From: Candidatus Altimarinota bacterium
GTDB taxonomy: Bacteria > Patescibacteriota > Gracilibacteria > JAHISY01
Direction: 5' to 3'
NCBI GenBank assembly: GCA_021735425.1
Contig: JAIPGZ010000001.1
Span: forward strand, 1-64,000
Length of the DNA: 64,000 bases
Shown: piece after piece, positions 27,821-36,497 of the stretch
Layout of the letters: each line of letters begins with the position of its first letter
Numbering within the stretch: position 1 is the stretch's first letter
Translations under genes and position numbers: made by a program
The notes under the pieces: model-generated
Told to the model about the DNA's origin: nothing
The model's database searches: none
What the model saw: only the letters and a program-made list of their open reading frames with translations

Positions 27821-28276
27821 ATGCTAAAACTGAAACAAAAAATCTTCGCGGGCATTCTGGCGAGTTTTGCGATGCTTATTTTTGCGTCGAATTCTCTTGC
27901 GGCGGGGACGACTTTGATTCCCTCGACTGTTCCCAAAGAAGAGATCGATGCGGCGAAAGAGATTGGTGATCAGGCGGAGGTTGACAGACTTGAGTCCCAA
28001 AATTCCTTGGCACAAAAATTTCAAAAAGGAGAGTTCGAGCTTTATGATTTGGGTACTTACACTCAGTACCTTATTGAATTTTTGATTTACCTAGCTGGCG
28101 GGATTGCGGTTTTATTCATCGTAATTGGTGGCTACAAGTATATGGTCGGTTCGATTTCAGACGATAAGGAGGCTGGGAAGAAAACGATTGCTTATGCGCT
28201 CGCTGGTTTCGCGATTGCGGTGTTGGCGTGGACAGTCGTGAATTTCTTGCAGGTTTGGCTGACTTCAGGAAGTTAG
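27821..28276 (+). CDS. Type IV secretion pilin-like (TrbC/VirB2-type) membrane protein
   Basis: The 151-residue protein has a signal peptide (about 1-27, ending SNSLAA), a polar segment, then two transmembrane helices (about 83-107 and 123-146) split by a short basic loop (MVGSISDDKEAGKK). This is the layout of the pilin-like proteins abundant in Patescibacteria. No VirB4, VirB6 or VirD4 gene is near, so a secretion role is not shown. recG follows by 32 nt on the same strand but has its own -10 box. Confidence 0.75.
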   Translation: MLKLKQKIFAGILASFAMLIFASNSLAAGTTLIPSTVPKEEIDAAKEIGDQAEVDRLESQNSLAQKFQKGEFELYDLGTYTQYLIEFLIYLAGGIAVLFIVIGGYKYMVGSISDDKEAGKKTIAYALAGFAIAVLAWTVVNFLQVWLTSGS

Positions 28277-28296
28277 CGAGGGATTTCCGCAAAAGC

Positions 28297-28302
28297 TAAA
28301 AT
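28297..28302 (+). promoter_or_regulatory. TAAAAT -10 box of recG
   Basis: AAGCTAAAAT ends 6 nt before ATG 28309, which also decides that start over the upstream TTG at 28303. Confidence 0.6.
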
Positions 28303-28308
28303 TTGGGC

Positions 28309-30354
28309 ATGGATATCCGTGCTCCTCTTTCCGAAACTCTTGCGACGACTTCGCGCCATCTCAAAGCTCTCGCGGAGATTGGTGTCACGCGAGTTGAGGA
28401 TTTTTTGAATTATTTTCCCCGGACTTATGCAGACTTTTCTGCACCGAAGAAATTCTCTGAATTGATCCCCGGCGAGACTGCGACGGTCGTCGGCAAGGTT
28501 CAAAATCTCAAAACATTTCGTACCCCTCGTGGGCGGACGATTATTTCCGCTAAATTAATTTCTGAAGACGGTTCGCTCAACCTGACTTGGTTCAACCAGA
28601 CTTTCATCGCACGGATTCTTCGTAACGGCGACGAGATTGCTATTTCGGGCAGGATCCAAATCGGACCGCGCGGCGCGATTGCTTTGATTGGTGGGAGCTT
28701 CGAAAAGATTTCCGATGAGATGATTCACGCCGGTCGGATTGTGCCGATTTATCGTAGTCACGGGAAACTTATTTCCTCGAAATGGCTGCGCGAAAAGCTT
28801 TACCCACTACTCGATTACACTTCGAAATTGCCGCCATTGCTGCCGGTCGCGCTTTCCGCAAAAGAAAATTTGCTGTCGCGGGGTGAGGCGATTCGCCAAA
28901 TTCATTTTCCCGACTCGTTTGAAAAATTAGAACGCGCGCGGGAAAGTTTAGCTTTTGAAGAATTATTTTTTCTCCAGCTTGGTGGGCTACGTCGCAAATT
29001 GGACTGGCAAATCGGTGCGGCCGGTTCGGGCAAAATTATTTCACATTCCAAAGCTTTACTCTTTGAGTTCGCTGCTGCACTGCCCTTCAAATTTACCGCT
29101 GCCCAAAAAATTTCCTCAGCCGAGATTCTGCGAGACTTACAAAAAGACTTGCCGATGAATCGTTTACTCGAGGGGGATGTCGGGTCGGGCAAAACTGTCG
29201 TCGCGGCGCTTGCGATTTTCCTCGCTGCGAAAAATGGCTTTCAAGCTGCGCTCCTCGCGCCGACCGAGATTCTCGCTTCCCAACATTTCCGTAATTTCCT
29301 CTGGCTACTTCATCCGCTCGGGATTCGGGGGGAGTTGCTTACCGGTTCGACTCCCGCCAAAAAGAAAAAAGAAATTGCCTCAAAATTAAAATCAGGCGAG
29401 CTCGATCTCGTCGTCGGGACGCACGCTCTCTTGGAAGCCAAAATTGATTTCCAAAATTTAGGGCTCGCGGTGATTGACGAGCAGCACCGCTTCGGCGTTG
29501 AGCAGCGGACATTGATTCGCAAAAACGGAACGCCGCATGTTTTATCTTTGACCGCGACGCCGATTCCGCGGACTTTGGCTTTGACGATTTTCGGTGATCA
29601 GGATGTCTCGATTATCGACGAAATGCCGCCGGGTCGGATTCCGCCGATCACTCGGATCATTCCGCCGCAAAAAAGAATTGAATCTGAAAGGTGGATCGAA
29701 TCAGAAGTGGAAAAAGGTCGGCAAGTTTTCATCGTTTGCCCGCTGGTCGAGGAGTCGGAAACGCTTGAAGTGAAGTCTGCCAAAAAAGAATTCGCCCGTC
29801 TCTCCGAAAAGGTTTTCCCCCAGTTCAAATTGGGTCTACTGCATGGCAAGCTGCGCCCGAAAGAAAAGGATGCGACGATGGCGGCTTTCGCGGCAGGAGA
29901 GATTCAAATCCTCGTCGCCACGACGGTCATTGAGGTCGGCATCGATATTCCCAACGCGACGATTATGTTGATCGAAGCTGCCGAAAGATTTGGCTTGGCA
30001 CAACTTCATCAACTTCGCGGAAGAGTCGGTCGCGGCTCGGATCAAAGTTACTGTTTTCTGTTCTCAGAATCAGATTCCGAAGAAGCTAAGACTCGATTGC
30101 ATGCGCTGGAAAATATTTCCTCCGGTTTCGAGTTGGCCAAAATGGATTTGAAATTACGCGGTCCGGGCGAAGTTTTTGGGATGCGGCAGTCGGGGATTCC
30201 TGACCTGAAAGTCGCCAAATTGACCGATCACGAAATTATTAAACGCTCACGCGACGCGGCGGAAAGTTTGCTCGAGAAAGATCCGACGCTCAAAAATTAT
30301 CCGGAGATTTTATTTAGACTGAAGGAGGTGGAGGAGAGGAGGGATGGGAATTAG
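28309..30354 (+). CDS. recG: ATP-dependent DNA helicase RecG
   Basis: It remodels stalled forks and Holliday junctions. The 681 residues comprise an N-terminal wedge/OB domain (GETATVVGKVQNLKTF), helicase motifs LLEGDVGSGKTVVA, DEQHRFGV and TATPIPRTLA, and the C-terminal ATTVIEVGIDIPNA, QLRGRVGRG and FELAKMDLKLRGPGEVFG. All motifs are intact. I chose ATG 28309 because a -10 box lies exactly 6 nt upstream. Confidence 0.96.
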   Translation: MDIRAPLSETLATTSRHLKALAEIGVTRVEDFLNYFPRTYADFSAPKKFSELIPGETATVVGKVQNLKTFRTPRGRTIISAKLISEDGSLNLTWFNQTFIARILRNGDEIAISGRIQIGPRGAIALIGGSFEKISDEMIHAGRIVPIYRSHGKLISSKWLREKLYPLLDYTSKLPPLLPVALSAKENLLSRGEAIRQIHFPDSFEKLERARESLAFEELFFLQLGGLRRKLDWQIGAAGSGKIISHSKALLFEFAAALPFKFTAAQKISSAEILRDLQKDLPMNRLLEGDVGSGKTVVAALAIFLAAKNGFQAALLAPTEILASQHFRNFLWLLHPLGIRGELLTGSTPAKKKKEIASKLKSGELDLVVGTHALLEAKIDFQNLGLAVIDEQHRFGVEQRTLIRKNGTPHVLSLTATPIPRTLALTIFGDQDVSIIDEMPPGRIPPITRIIPPQKRIESERWIESEVEKGRQVFIVCPLVEESETLEVKSAKKEFARLSEKVFPQFKLGLLHGKLRPKEKDATMAAFAAGEIQILVATTVIEVGIDIPNATIMLIEAAERFGLAQLHQLRGRVGRGSDQSYCFLFSESDSEEAKTRLHALENISSGFELAKMDLKLRGPGEVFGMRQSGIPDLKVAKLTDHEIIKRSRDAAESLLEKDPTLKNYPEILFRLKEVEERRDGN

Positions 30355-30589
30355 ATGGAGATTTTCCGAGAAGAAGAGTCAAAATTTTTCTAAAATAAAT
30401 TTTTGGAAAAGGAATTCGGAGACACCAATAATCTTCTCCTTCAGGTATGGTTATCAATCCATTTGCCCTAATGTCATCTAAAAGCTCTGATGTGGACTCT
30501 CTAAGTTTGTCGAATAATTTCTTTAGTGAGTAATATGATTCTTTCTGGGAAAGGTGGTACGTCGGTTCGCATACATAGAAGTTTAAATT
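30314..30589 (-). pseudogene. 91-codon open remnant in frame behind the purN stop
   Basis: After the purN TGA the same frame stays open for 91 codons and reads like protein for about 70 of them (for example SLKKLFDKLRESTSELLDDI and GEDYWCLRIPFPKIYF). It then runs antisense into the recG 3' end. It has no ATG, GTG or TTG at its beginning. The composition is AT-rich like the window's small hypothetical genes. I read it as the decayed tail of a gene; I do not recognise the family. Confidence 0.35.
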
Positions 30590-31180
30590 TCAAAAATAAA
30601 TCTTACCATCTCGAAACCACCGAATCACTTCGGGGTACCATTTTTTCTCCAAATTCTGAATCTTTTCTCGCAATGATTCGACTGTTTCGTCATCCCAAAT
30701 CTTGACCTCTTTTTGGCAAATAATCGCTCCAGCGTCGACCTCTGCCGTCGCGAGATGGATGGTCATGCCAGATTCTTTTTCGCCTGCCGCCAGGACATCG
30801 GCGTGGACGCTGCCGTCCATTTTGCCAGCGAATTTCGGCAGTAAGGAGGGGTGGATGTTTAAAATTTTATTCTCGAATTCAGCGCAAAAATCTTTCCGCA
30901 AAAACTTCATGTAGCCGACCATGCAAATCAGATCTGGCTCCAGTTTTCGGACGACCTCTAAAAGTTCGGCGTGAAAATTCTCTGCCTTTCCATTTAACAC
31001 AAAAGTCGGAACGCCAGCGGATTTGGCGCGTTCTACCGCGCCGCAATCCTTATTTGCGATTAATCCGACGAATTCGACATTTTTTAACTTGCCATCGCGT
31101 TTTTCCGCCAACATCGCACCAAAATCGGTGCCATTCGTCGAGGCAAGGATGACGACGCGAAAAGGTTTTCGAGAGTTCAA
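30590..31180 (-). CDS. purN: Phosphoribosylglycinamide formyltransferase PurN
   Basis: It transfers a formyl group from 10-formyl-THF to GAR in purine synthesis. The 196 residues match the family and show FRVVILASTNGTDF, LICMVGYMKFL, the catalytic region NIHPSLLPKF, and HLATAEVDAGAIICQ with the catalytic Asp. The TTG at 31180 is 10 nt after a TAAAAT box and gives the usual length; an upstream TTG at 31291 would add 37 unrelated residues. No other pur genes except guaA are in the window. Confidence 0.92.
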   Translation of the reverse strand: MNSRKPFRVVILASTNGTDFGAMLAEKRDGKLKNVEFVGLIANKDCGAVERAKSAGVPTFVLNGKAENFHAELLEVVRKLEPDLICMVGYMKFLRKDFCAEFENKILNIHPSLLPKFAGKMDGSVHADVLAAGEKESGMTIHLATAEVDAGAIICQKEVKIWDDETVESLREKIQNLEKKWYPEVIRWFRDGKIYF

Positions 31181-31190
31181 AACAGGAGAG

Positions 31191-31196
31191 ATTTTA
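31191..31196 (-). promoter_or_regulatory. TAAAAT -10 box of purN
   Basis: TTTGCTAAAAT ends 10 nt before the TTG start chosen for purN. Confidence 0.5.
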
Positions 31197-31284
31197 GCAA
31201 ACAAGTAAAATTGGTCGATTCCGCGGACTTTTTTTAAAATAAAAAATGCCCTTTTTAAGCCAAAAAATTGGTGAATAAATATTT

Positions 31285-31290
31285 TATACA
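31285..31290 (+). promoter_or_regulatory. Possible -10 (TATACA) of the structured RNA
   Basis: TTTTATACA lies 7 nt before the inferred RNA 5' end and is divergent from purN. No clear -35 is seen. Confidence 0.35.
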
Positions 31291-31296
31291 ACTACT

Positions 31297-31762
31297 TCTA
31301 CCCTCTAGCAAGCCCTAAAAGTTTGACTTCCCGAGAGAGGGCGATTACAATGTCCCGAAACGCTGAAAAAGAGAGATGAGGTGTTTCCTTCAAATCTGGG
31401 ACAGCAACGAGCAGCAGGATTCAAAATAAATCCTCGGCTGATTAACCACAGCTTCGGCTGTTTTGCTTCGCGATGGAGTTGGCTCAAATCACCACCCCAC
31501 CACGAAACCACGCTTTCAAATAGCGTTTTCAAACAAACAGCAAACCTAAAATTTGCTACACCGAAAACAAACACAGAAAGTAGCCTGCGTGAGGCTCTAA
31601 CCACGCAAGCGAGGCAAAATATTTTTGGAAGGGAGAACACCTTTCCGTGTGGAAAGAATGCGTTATATCCTCAGTCACAACTCGGTAATTTTTTACCACC
31701 CGTGATTGATAGGATGCATTTTGACCACAAGTTAAAAAGCTCCCTTCGGGGGGCTTTTTAGT
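31297..31762 (+). ncRNA. Unidentified structured RNA, about 460 nt, with terminator
   Basis: There is no convincing protein, but local complementarity is dense. Stems are 31301-31306/31336-31341; 31351-31356/31398-31403 enclosing 31357-31363/31381-31387; 31412-31415/31437-31440 enclosing 31416-31421/31429-31434; a UUCG hairpin 31448-31461; and 31510-31514/31522-31526. Further stems are 31539-31544/31552-31557; a region at 31583-31607 that can form a hairpin or an H-type pseudoknot; and 31641-31646/31651-31656. It ends in a strong terminator. Size and style recall tmRNA or RNase P RNA, but neither the tRNA-like ends nor the RNase P core boxes are visible. Its identity is open. Confidence 0.6.
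31734..31760 (+). terminator. Strong terminator of the structured RNA
   Basis: An 11-bp stem (31734-31744 with 31749-31759) capped by TTCG is followed by a T-rich arm. It separates the RNA from the downstream FtsA-like gene. Confidence 0.9.
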
Positions 31763-31844
31763 TGGTAGAAAAAATTTCCAATTTTCAAATAATTCTTAAA
31801 TTTTAAAAGTATTTTCTCAATTTCGGATTTCGGTGAATCCTCGC

Positions 31845-31850
31845 TAAAAT
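31845..31850 (+). promoter_or_regulatory. TAAAAT -10 box of FtsA-like gene
   Basis: TCGCTAAAAT ends 9 nt before the TTG start at 31860. Confidence 0.5.
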
Positions 31851-31859
31851 TCACCCACT

Positions 31860-33113
31860 TTGTTTTCTAAATTCTTTTCCAAGTTTCGCCCCAAAGCTCC
31901 GGATGGCAGTGCCGTTCTCGCGCTCGATATTGGGACGGAATTTGTCAAAGCTCTGATTTATCGTATCGAAGAGAATCATGGTTTTGTGATTGGTTATGCC
32001 AAAGTTCGTCAAAAAATGGGGGATATGGCTGCGGGTTCGGTTTCCAACATCGCCGGTGTGACGGAGACGGCGGCGGCGGCGATCGAGCAGGCGGCGCGAA
32101 TTGCTGGTACGCAACCGGAGCAGGCGGTGATGGGAATTGCCGGCGAATTGGTTTGTGGGGCGACGACGACGATTAGCTACACTCGCGAAGATCCGCAATT
32201 ACGAATTGAGCTGCCGGAACTGCGGGCGATTGTCCAGCGCGTTCAAACTCGTGCTTTTGACAAAGTTCGGCGTGAATTATCTCGTGACACTGGGCACAAC
32301 GAGATTGATGTGAAGTTGGTCAACGCCGCAATTATTGATTCTAAAATCGACGGTCAGCGCGCCTCGAATCCAATTGGCTTCCAAGGCAGTCAGGTCACGC
32401 TTTCGGTTTTTAATTCCTTTGCGCCGTTGGTTCACTTCGGAGCTCTACAGACCATCGCTGCCGAATTAGAGCTCGATTTACTCACGATTGCTGCTGAACC
32501 TTTTGCGGTTGCACGCTGTCTGACTGGCGAAGATTTGTCCGCCATCTTCATCGATGTCGGCGGAGGGACGACCGACTTGGCACTGCTTCGCAACGGGGGA
32601 GAGCTGACCACCAAAATGTTTGCCGTCGGAGGACGGACTTTCACCAAAAGAATTTCTCATTCGCTCAATGTTTCGCACGATGAGGCGGAGCGAATTAAGA
32701 TTGACTACTCGCAAAACAAGTTGTCAGATCGTCGCCAAAAAATTATTCAAAACGCGCTCGCTGGCGATATCGAAGTTTGGGTGGCGGGAGTCGAGGTTGC
32801 GCTTGCTGAGATGATGGGGGGGCAGGAATTGCCGTCCCAGATTTTGCTTTGCGGCGGGGGTTCGAAATTGCCTGAAATCAAAAAAATTCTCTCAGCGCCG
32901 GAATTTACCGAGAGCCTGCCTTTCGGCGTTCGTCCCAAAATTAAATTCCTCTGTCCTGACGATGTCACCAATTTCACTGATCAGACTCGGTTGATTCGGA
33001 CGGTTCAGGATGTCACGCCACTGGCGCTCGCGAATCTCGGGCTTGGGCTGGCGGGTGAGGAGGGTTTACTTTCGATGATTCTGCGCAAGACGGTGAAGTT
33101 GATTCAGAATTAA
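31860..33113 (+). CDS. FtsA/PilM-like actin-fold ATPase with SHS2 domain
   Basis: The 417 residues form an actin-like ATPase. Phosphate 1 loop ALDIGTEFVKAL is followed by an SHS2-type insert (about residues 85-190, with ELPELRAIVQRVQTRA), phosphate 2 loop FIDVGGGTTDLAL, and LCGGGSKLPEI. The DMAAGSVSNIAGVTETAAAAI stretch matches FtsA. No ftsZ, pilN or pilO follows, so division and pilus roles are both possible; FtsA-like is my preference. A C-terminal hydrophobic/basic helix (LSMILRKTVKLIQN) could be the membrane anchor. The start is TTG. Confidence 0.85.
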   Translation: MFSKFFSKFRPKAPDGSAVLALDIGTEFVKALIYRIEENHGFVIGYAKVRQKMGDMAAGSVSNIAGVTETAAAAIEQAARIAGTQPEQAVMGIAGELVCGATTTISYTREDPQLRIELPELRAIVQRVQTRAFDKVRRELSRDTGHNEIDVKLVNAAIIDSKIDGQRASNPIGFQGSQVTLSVFNSFAPLVHFGALQTIAAELELDLLTIAAEPFAVARCLTGEDLSAIFIDVGGGTTDLALLRNGGELTTKMFAVGGRTFTKRISHSLNVSHDEAERIKIDYSQNKLSDRRQKIIQNALAGDIEVWVAGVEVALAEMMGGQELPSQILLCGGGSKLPEIKKILSAPEFTESLPFGVRPKIKFLCPDDVTNFTDQTRLIRTVQDVTPLALANLGLGLAGEEGLLSMILRKTVKLIQN

Positions 33114-33114
33114 T

Positions 33115-33150
33115 ATTAGAATAAGGGATAGTGGAATAATGGAATAGGGG
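33115..33150. repeat. GGAATA-type spacer
   Basis: A short string of GAATAAGGG, GTGGAATAATGG and GGTCATTGG words lies between the FtsA-like gene and the next gene. Confidence 0.45.
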
Positions 33151-33236
33151 TCATTGGCTCAAAATTTAAAATTTCAAGCTCGCTCCACCAAAGTACTTTT
33201 CAGCTTTCTGCAACTTCTTTTCTTTGTCGTTTCCGC

Positions 33237-33242
33237 TAAAAT
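33237..33242 (+). promoter_or_regulatory. TAAAAT -10 box of the 586-aa anchored protein gene
   Basis: TCCGCTAAAAT ends 9 nt before the GTG start at 33252. Confidence 0.5.
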
Positions 33243-33251
33243 TGGCAAACC

Positions 33252-35012
33252 GTGGGAATCTTCGATTCGAATCGCGAAATTATTTACACCGACCTTGATG
33301 ATGAGGTGACGACTATTTTTGAGCAAATTCGTCGCTCGTCGCATCGCAAAATTTTTCTCGTGGTCCCGGCGCGGGCGCAGATTTTACACTCTCTGGTTAG
33401 CCTCAAAATTCTTCGTTTCAAATCCGAGACGGCTGGCAAGATTCTTACTGTCGTGACCAAAGATGCTGTCGGCAGGGAATTAGCTTCGGAGGCGGGAGTC
33501 GCGACGCTCGAATCCTTGAAGCCGAAAAAAACTACTCCCAAACCTTCTCCCCAAAACCTTTCCCCCAAAATTACAAGAAGTAAATTTAAAATCATCGAAC
33601 TCGCAAATCGCGCGAAAGAAAAATTGCAAAAAATTGCTCGTGATGAAATTCCTTTTTCAAATTTTCGCCCGCTTTCTGCCGGCAAAAAAGTTTGGAGTAA
33701 ATTTGCTGGAGCGGCGGAGATTACGGAAATTTCCGAAAATGGCGAAGATCATCTCGTAGTCCGCGCGCCGTCTCGCAGGATTCTTTTCAGCTTGCTCGCT
33801 GGGGCGGCCGGTCTGCTTTTTTTTATTATTTACATCGCTGTTCCGACTGCCACTATTTACGTCACGCCGCGCTCGGATCCAATTTCCAAAGTAGTAAATG
33901 TTAATTTCACCGATCGAGTGACTTCAGGTTCGCAAATTAATGAGACTCACACGATTGCTGCGGAGCTGCTCGATTTCAATCTGGCGCGCGATGTCCGGAT
34001 CGGTGCGACGGGAATGATCTTTGAGGGTCAACATTCTGTCGGTGAAATCACGATTTTTAACCGCTCCAACAAAGATAAATTCATAGTGCCATCGCGTTTC
34101 CAGTCTCCCGAGGGGATTATTTTTCACACCAAAAAAGCTATCACTATTCCGAAAGCAATTGCTGACGTTCCTGGCTCAGTGGTCGCCGAAGTCGAAGCTT
34201 GTGAGACCGATGATCCGAAATGCGACTGCATCAATGAGCCAGAAGAATGCGAAGGCGCTTTCGTCGGCAGTCGGGGAAACCTTGTTCCGACTTTTTTCAT
34301 CCTGCCGGCCATCCCGAGCCTCTCACCTTCACTTTTTTGGGGAGAATCCAAAAAGGCTTTCACGGGTGGAGTGACCAAGATTACTAAATTTATTTCGGCA
34401 GAAGATCTCGAAAATGTTGAAGAAACGATTCTGCGCGAAATCGAAAGCTTGGCGCGGGAAGAATTACAATTTATTCTCGCTCAGAAAAATCAAATTGAAA
34501 ATCGAAATTTAGTTTTGCTCGACGACAAAAAAGCGATTCAGATCGAAATTCTTGCGATTGATGTTCCATCGGGTCTCGAAAATAAACAGCAGGATGATTT
34601 CGCTGTTGCGGTGTCGGCGCGGATTCAAGCAGTCGCCTACGAGGCGGATGATTTGCGCGCTCTGCTTTTTGATCAGCTCGAGACCAAAGTCCACCCCGAC
34701 AAAACTTTGACAAAAATTAATTTCAATAACGCTACTTTTCAAATTGAGGAGGTTGATTTCCTAAATTCCAAAATCAAAGTCGCAACAACGATTGACGGTG
34801 TAGAGGAATACAATTTGTCCGATGAGACTGAGGAGGGGAATCGCTTGGTCGAAAAAATTAAATCACGGATTCTCGGAAGGTCGACAGCGGAGTCGGAGGC
34901 CTACATTCGCAATCTGCCGGAGGTTTCGAATGCGGTGATTTCGAGCTGGCCGTTTTGGGCGCACAAAATTCCCGAGCTTTCGGAAAATACTAAATTCAAA
35001 ATCAAGCGTTAA
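33252..35012 (+). CDS. Patescibacteria-type membrane-anchored protein (baseplate-J-like outer part)
   Basis: The protein has 586 residues. The cytosolic N-terminal domain (about 1-95) has alternating helices and strands with LDDEVTTIFEQIRRS. A basic linker follows, one transmembrane helix (about 178-200), and a large outer beta-rich part. The outer part has GEITIFNRSNKDKF...PSRFQSPEGIIFHTK...PGSVVAEVEA and later TGGVTKI, the order I associate with baseplate-J-like proteins of Patescibacteria. Four cysteines at about 315-335 (CETDD, KCDC, EEC) form an unusual insertion. It is probably co-directional with the FtsA-like gene for a reason, but its function is unknown. Confidence 0.7.
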   Translation: MGIFDSNREIIYTDLDDEVTTIFEQIRRSSHRKIFLVVPARAQILHSLVSLKILRFKSETAGKILTVVTKDAVGRELASEAGVATLESLKPKKTTPKPSPQNLSPKITRSKFKIIELANRAKEKLQKIARDEIPFSNFRPLSAGKKVWSKFAGAAEITEISENGEDHLVVRAPSRRILFSLLAGAAGLLFFIIYIAVPTATIYVTPRSDPISKVVNVNFTDRVTSGSQINETHTIAAELLDFNLARDVRIGATGMIFEGQHSVGEITIFNRSNKDKFIVPSRFQSPEGIIFHTKKAITIPKAIADVPGSVVAEVEACETDDPKCDCINEPEECEGAFVGSRGNLVPTFFILPAIPSLSPSLFWGESKKAFTGGVTKITKFISAEDLENVEETILREIESLAREELQFILAQKNQIENRNLVLLDDKKAIQIEILAIDVPSGLENKQQDDFAVAVSARIQAVAYEADDLRALLFDQLETKVHPDKTLTKINFNNATFQIEEVDFLNSKIKVATTIDGVEEYNLSDETEEGNRLVEKIKSRILGRSTAESEAYIRNLPEVSNAVISSWPFWAHKIPELSENTKFKIKR

Positions 35013-35037
35013 ATTTATTTCAATCAGTTTTCCCCGT

Positions 35038-35337
35038 CTATCTGTTTTTCGATTTTTGGTTTTTCCTTTTTTTTATGATGGTTGGTTCTTCTATTTTTTT
35101 TCTTATTTTATGTTGAAAAACTTTCCTGCTTGTTTCCGCTTGAGGTAAAAAAGTTTTCCTTCCTGGTTTGTTTAGAAATTTTATAATTTCTATTTGAACA
35201 TTTTCTTCAAAAGTTTGAGCCGCAGCTTTCTCGATTGCTCGCCGAGCTACTGCTTGCGCAATCACCTTTTTGATTTCTGGGTCGGGATGCGATTCGAGAG
35301 AGTTGTCTGAAAATTTTTTTTTCAAGTTCATTTCCAA
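35038..35337 (-). CDS. Hypothetical basic protein, 99 aa
   Basis: The product is helical and ends in a strongly basic tail (KKRKNQKSKNR). No signal peptide or membrane helix is seen. I do not recognise a family. It stands alone between two larger genes with AT-rich flanks. Nucleic-acid binding would fit the charge but is only a guess. Confidence 0.45.
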   Translation of the reverse strand: MEMNLKKKFSDNSLESHPDPEIKKVIAQAVARRAIEKAAAQTFEENVQIEIIKFLNKPGRKTFLPQAETSRKVFQHKIRKKIEEPTIIKKRKNQKSKNR

Positions 35338-35411
35338 AATTAATGAGCCGATAGTCTAATCGTTAATTATTGCAAGTCAAGTTTTTTCGCTTATTTAAGT
35401 GATTTACTCTC

Positions 35412-36398
35412 TTAAGTATTTTTAAAGTCTTTATCCTCTGCCACTACCCGCCACCGCGTTTCTTTTTCTAGTTTCCCTGGGACGGCGAAGCCTGCCGCTT
35501 TGACATGTCCACCACCACCGAAGCGTGCTGCGATTTTTGCGACATCGGTGTCGGCTTGTTGTGTTCTCAGACTCGCTTTCACAAGACCGTTTCGTTCCGA
35601 CAATAAAATTGAAAATTTCGCGTTGGGGACAGCGTTGACGAAATCAACGACGCCAGCGAGATCTTGCTCGCGCGCGGCTGTCTCCTCAAAATCTTTCTTC
35701 TGCGCGACGGCGAGAGTCACTCCTTCTTTTGTTTGCTGAAGGCTTTGTAAAATATTTCCCCAAAGTTTCAACGTCGGGACGGGGATGCTTCGGTAGACAT
35801 TTTTCGCAAGGGCGGAATTATTGGCACCCTTTCGCAAAAGTCGGGCGGCGAGGCGGAGCGTTTGCGGTTTCACATTCGAATGTTTGAAGCTGCCAGTGTC
35901 GGTCGAGATTCCGGTCAGCAGGCAGGTCGCGATGTCCGGCGAAATAGGCATTCCCAAAACTTCGTCGAAAAGGTAAGTCAGGATTGAGCTGGTCGCGCAA
36001 AATTCAGAATTCACTAATTGCACATCCCCGAATTCTCCCGCTGTCGCGTGGTGGTCGATTTTCACAACGCGCCGTGAGCCGTCGAAAAGTTCAGGTTTCG
36101 ATTCGTGAAAACCGGTTTGGTGAATGTCGCCGCAGTCGAGGACGATTACTAAATCAAAATCTATCGCCTCGAATTCATTCACAATTTTTTCGTGCTCTGG
36201 TAAAAATTTCAAAATCGTGGGGGCGGGATCGAAGCAGGCAGGGGTGACGTTTCTTCCCGCTTTTTTTAAAATTAGGAAAAGCGCTAGTAGACTACCGAGG
36301 GCGTCACCATCTGGGTTTTTGTGGGTCAGTAATAAAATATTTTTGCTCGCTAGGAGGAGCTCCTCAAATTTCGCGATTTCTTTTTCATCAAGTTTCAT
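35412..36398 (-). CDS. nrnA: DHH/DHHA1 phosphoesterase, NrnA-like (nanoRNase/pAp phosphatase)
   Basis: The 328 residues carry the DHH-family motifs THKNPDGDALGS, VLDCGD and KIDHHATAGEFGD, and the DHHA1 GGGGHVKAAGF. These enzymes degrade short oligoribonucleotides and pAp or cyclic dinucleotides; the substrate here is not proven. I chose ATG 36398; a TTG at 36431 would add 11 residues. It follows ftsE on the same strand after 99 nt. Confidence 0.9.
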   Translation of the reverse strand: MKLDEKEIAKFEELLLASKNILLLTHKNPDGDALGSLLALFLILKKAGRNVTPACFDPAPTILKFLPEHEKIVNEFEAIDFDLVIVLDCGDIHQTGFHESKPELFDGSRRVVKIDHHATAGEFGDVQLVNSEFCATSSILTYLFDEVLGMPISPDIATCLLTGISTDTGSFKHSNVKPQTLRLAARLLRKGANNSALAKNVYRSIPVPTLKLWGNILQSLQQTKEGVTLAVAQKKDFEETAAREQDLAGVVDFVNAVPNAKFSILLSERNGLVKASLRTQQADTDVAKIAARFGGGGHVKAAGFAVPGKLEKETRWRVVAEDKDFKNT

Positions 36399-36497
36399 TT
36401 GAAAAGAAGATTCAATTTTTGCACTTCCCAAAAAGCGAATCCACTAAAATCGCTTGCACTCGCGGAAGAATATGGGAGAGTTTTATTTAGTAGGTAA

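Noticed and set aside
30590-30592. Recoding of UGA as an amino acid, because purN stays open after TGA
   Set aside because: murA and murB also end properly at TGA and no conserved gene contains an internal UGA, so the standard code holds.
31539-31620. A tmRNA tag frame starting GCAAAC in the structured RNA
   Set aside because: The frame runs without a stop to the terminator and does not end in an ALAA-type sequence; the tRNA-like ends of tmRNA are also not visible.
31637-31656. ACAC-CTTTCC-GTGT-GGAAAG as a second pseudoknot
   Set aside because: The loops would have zero length, which is sterically unlikely; a simple CTTTCC/GGAAAG hairpin explains it.
31680-31706. GGGTGGTA...TACC on the minus strand resembling a T-box core
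   Set aside because: The T-box core should be GGTGGNACC without a gap. Here A/T bases split it, and no amino-acid gene lies directly downstream on that strand.
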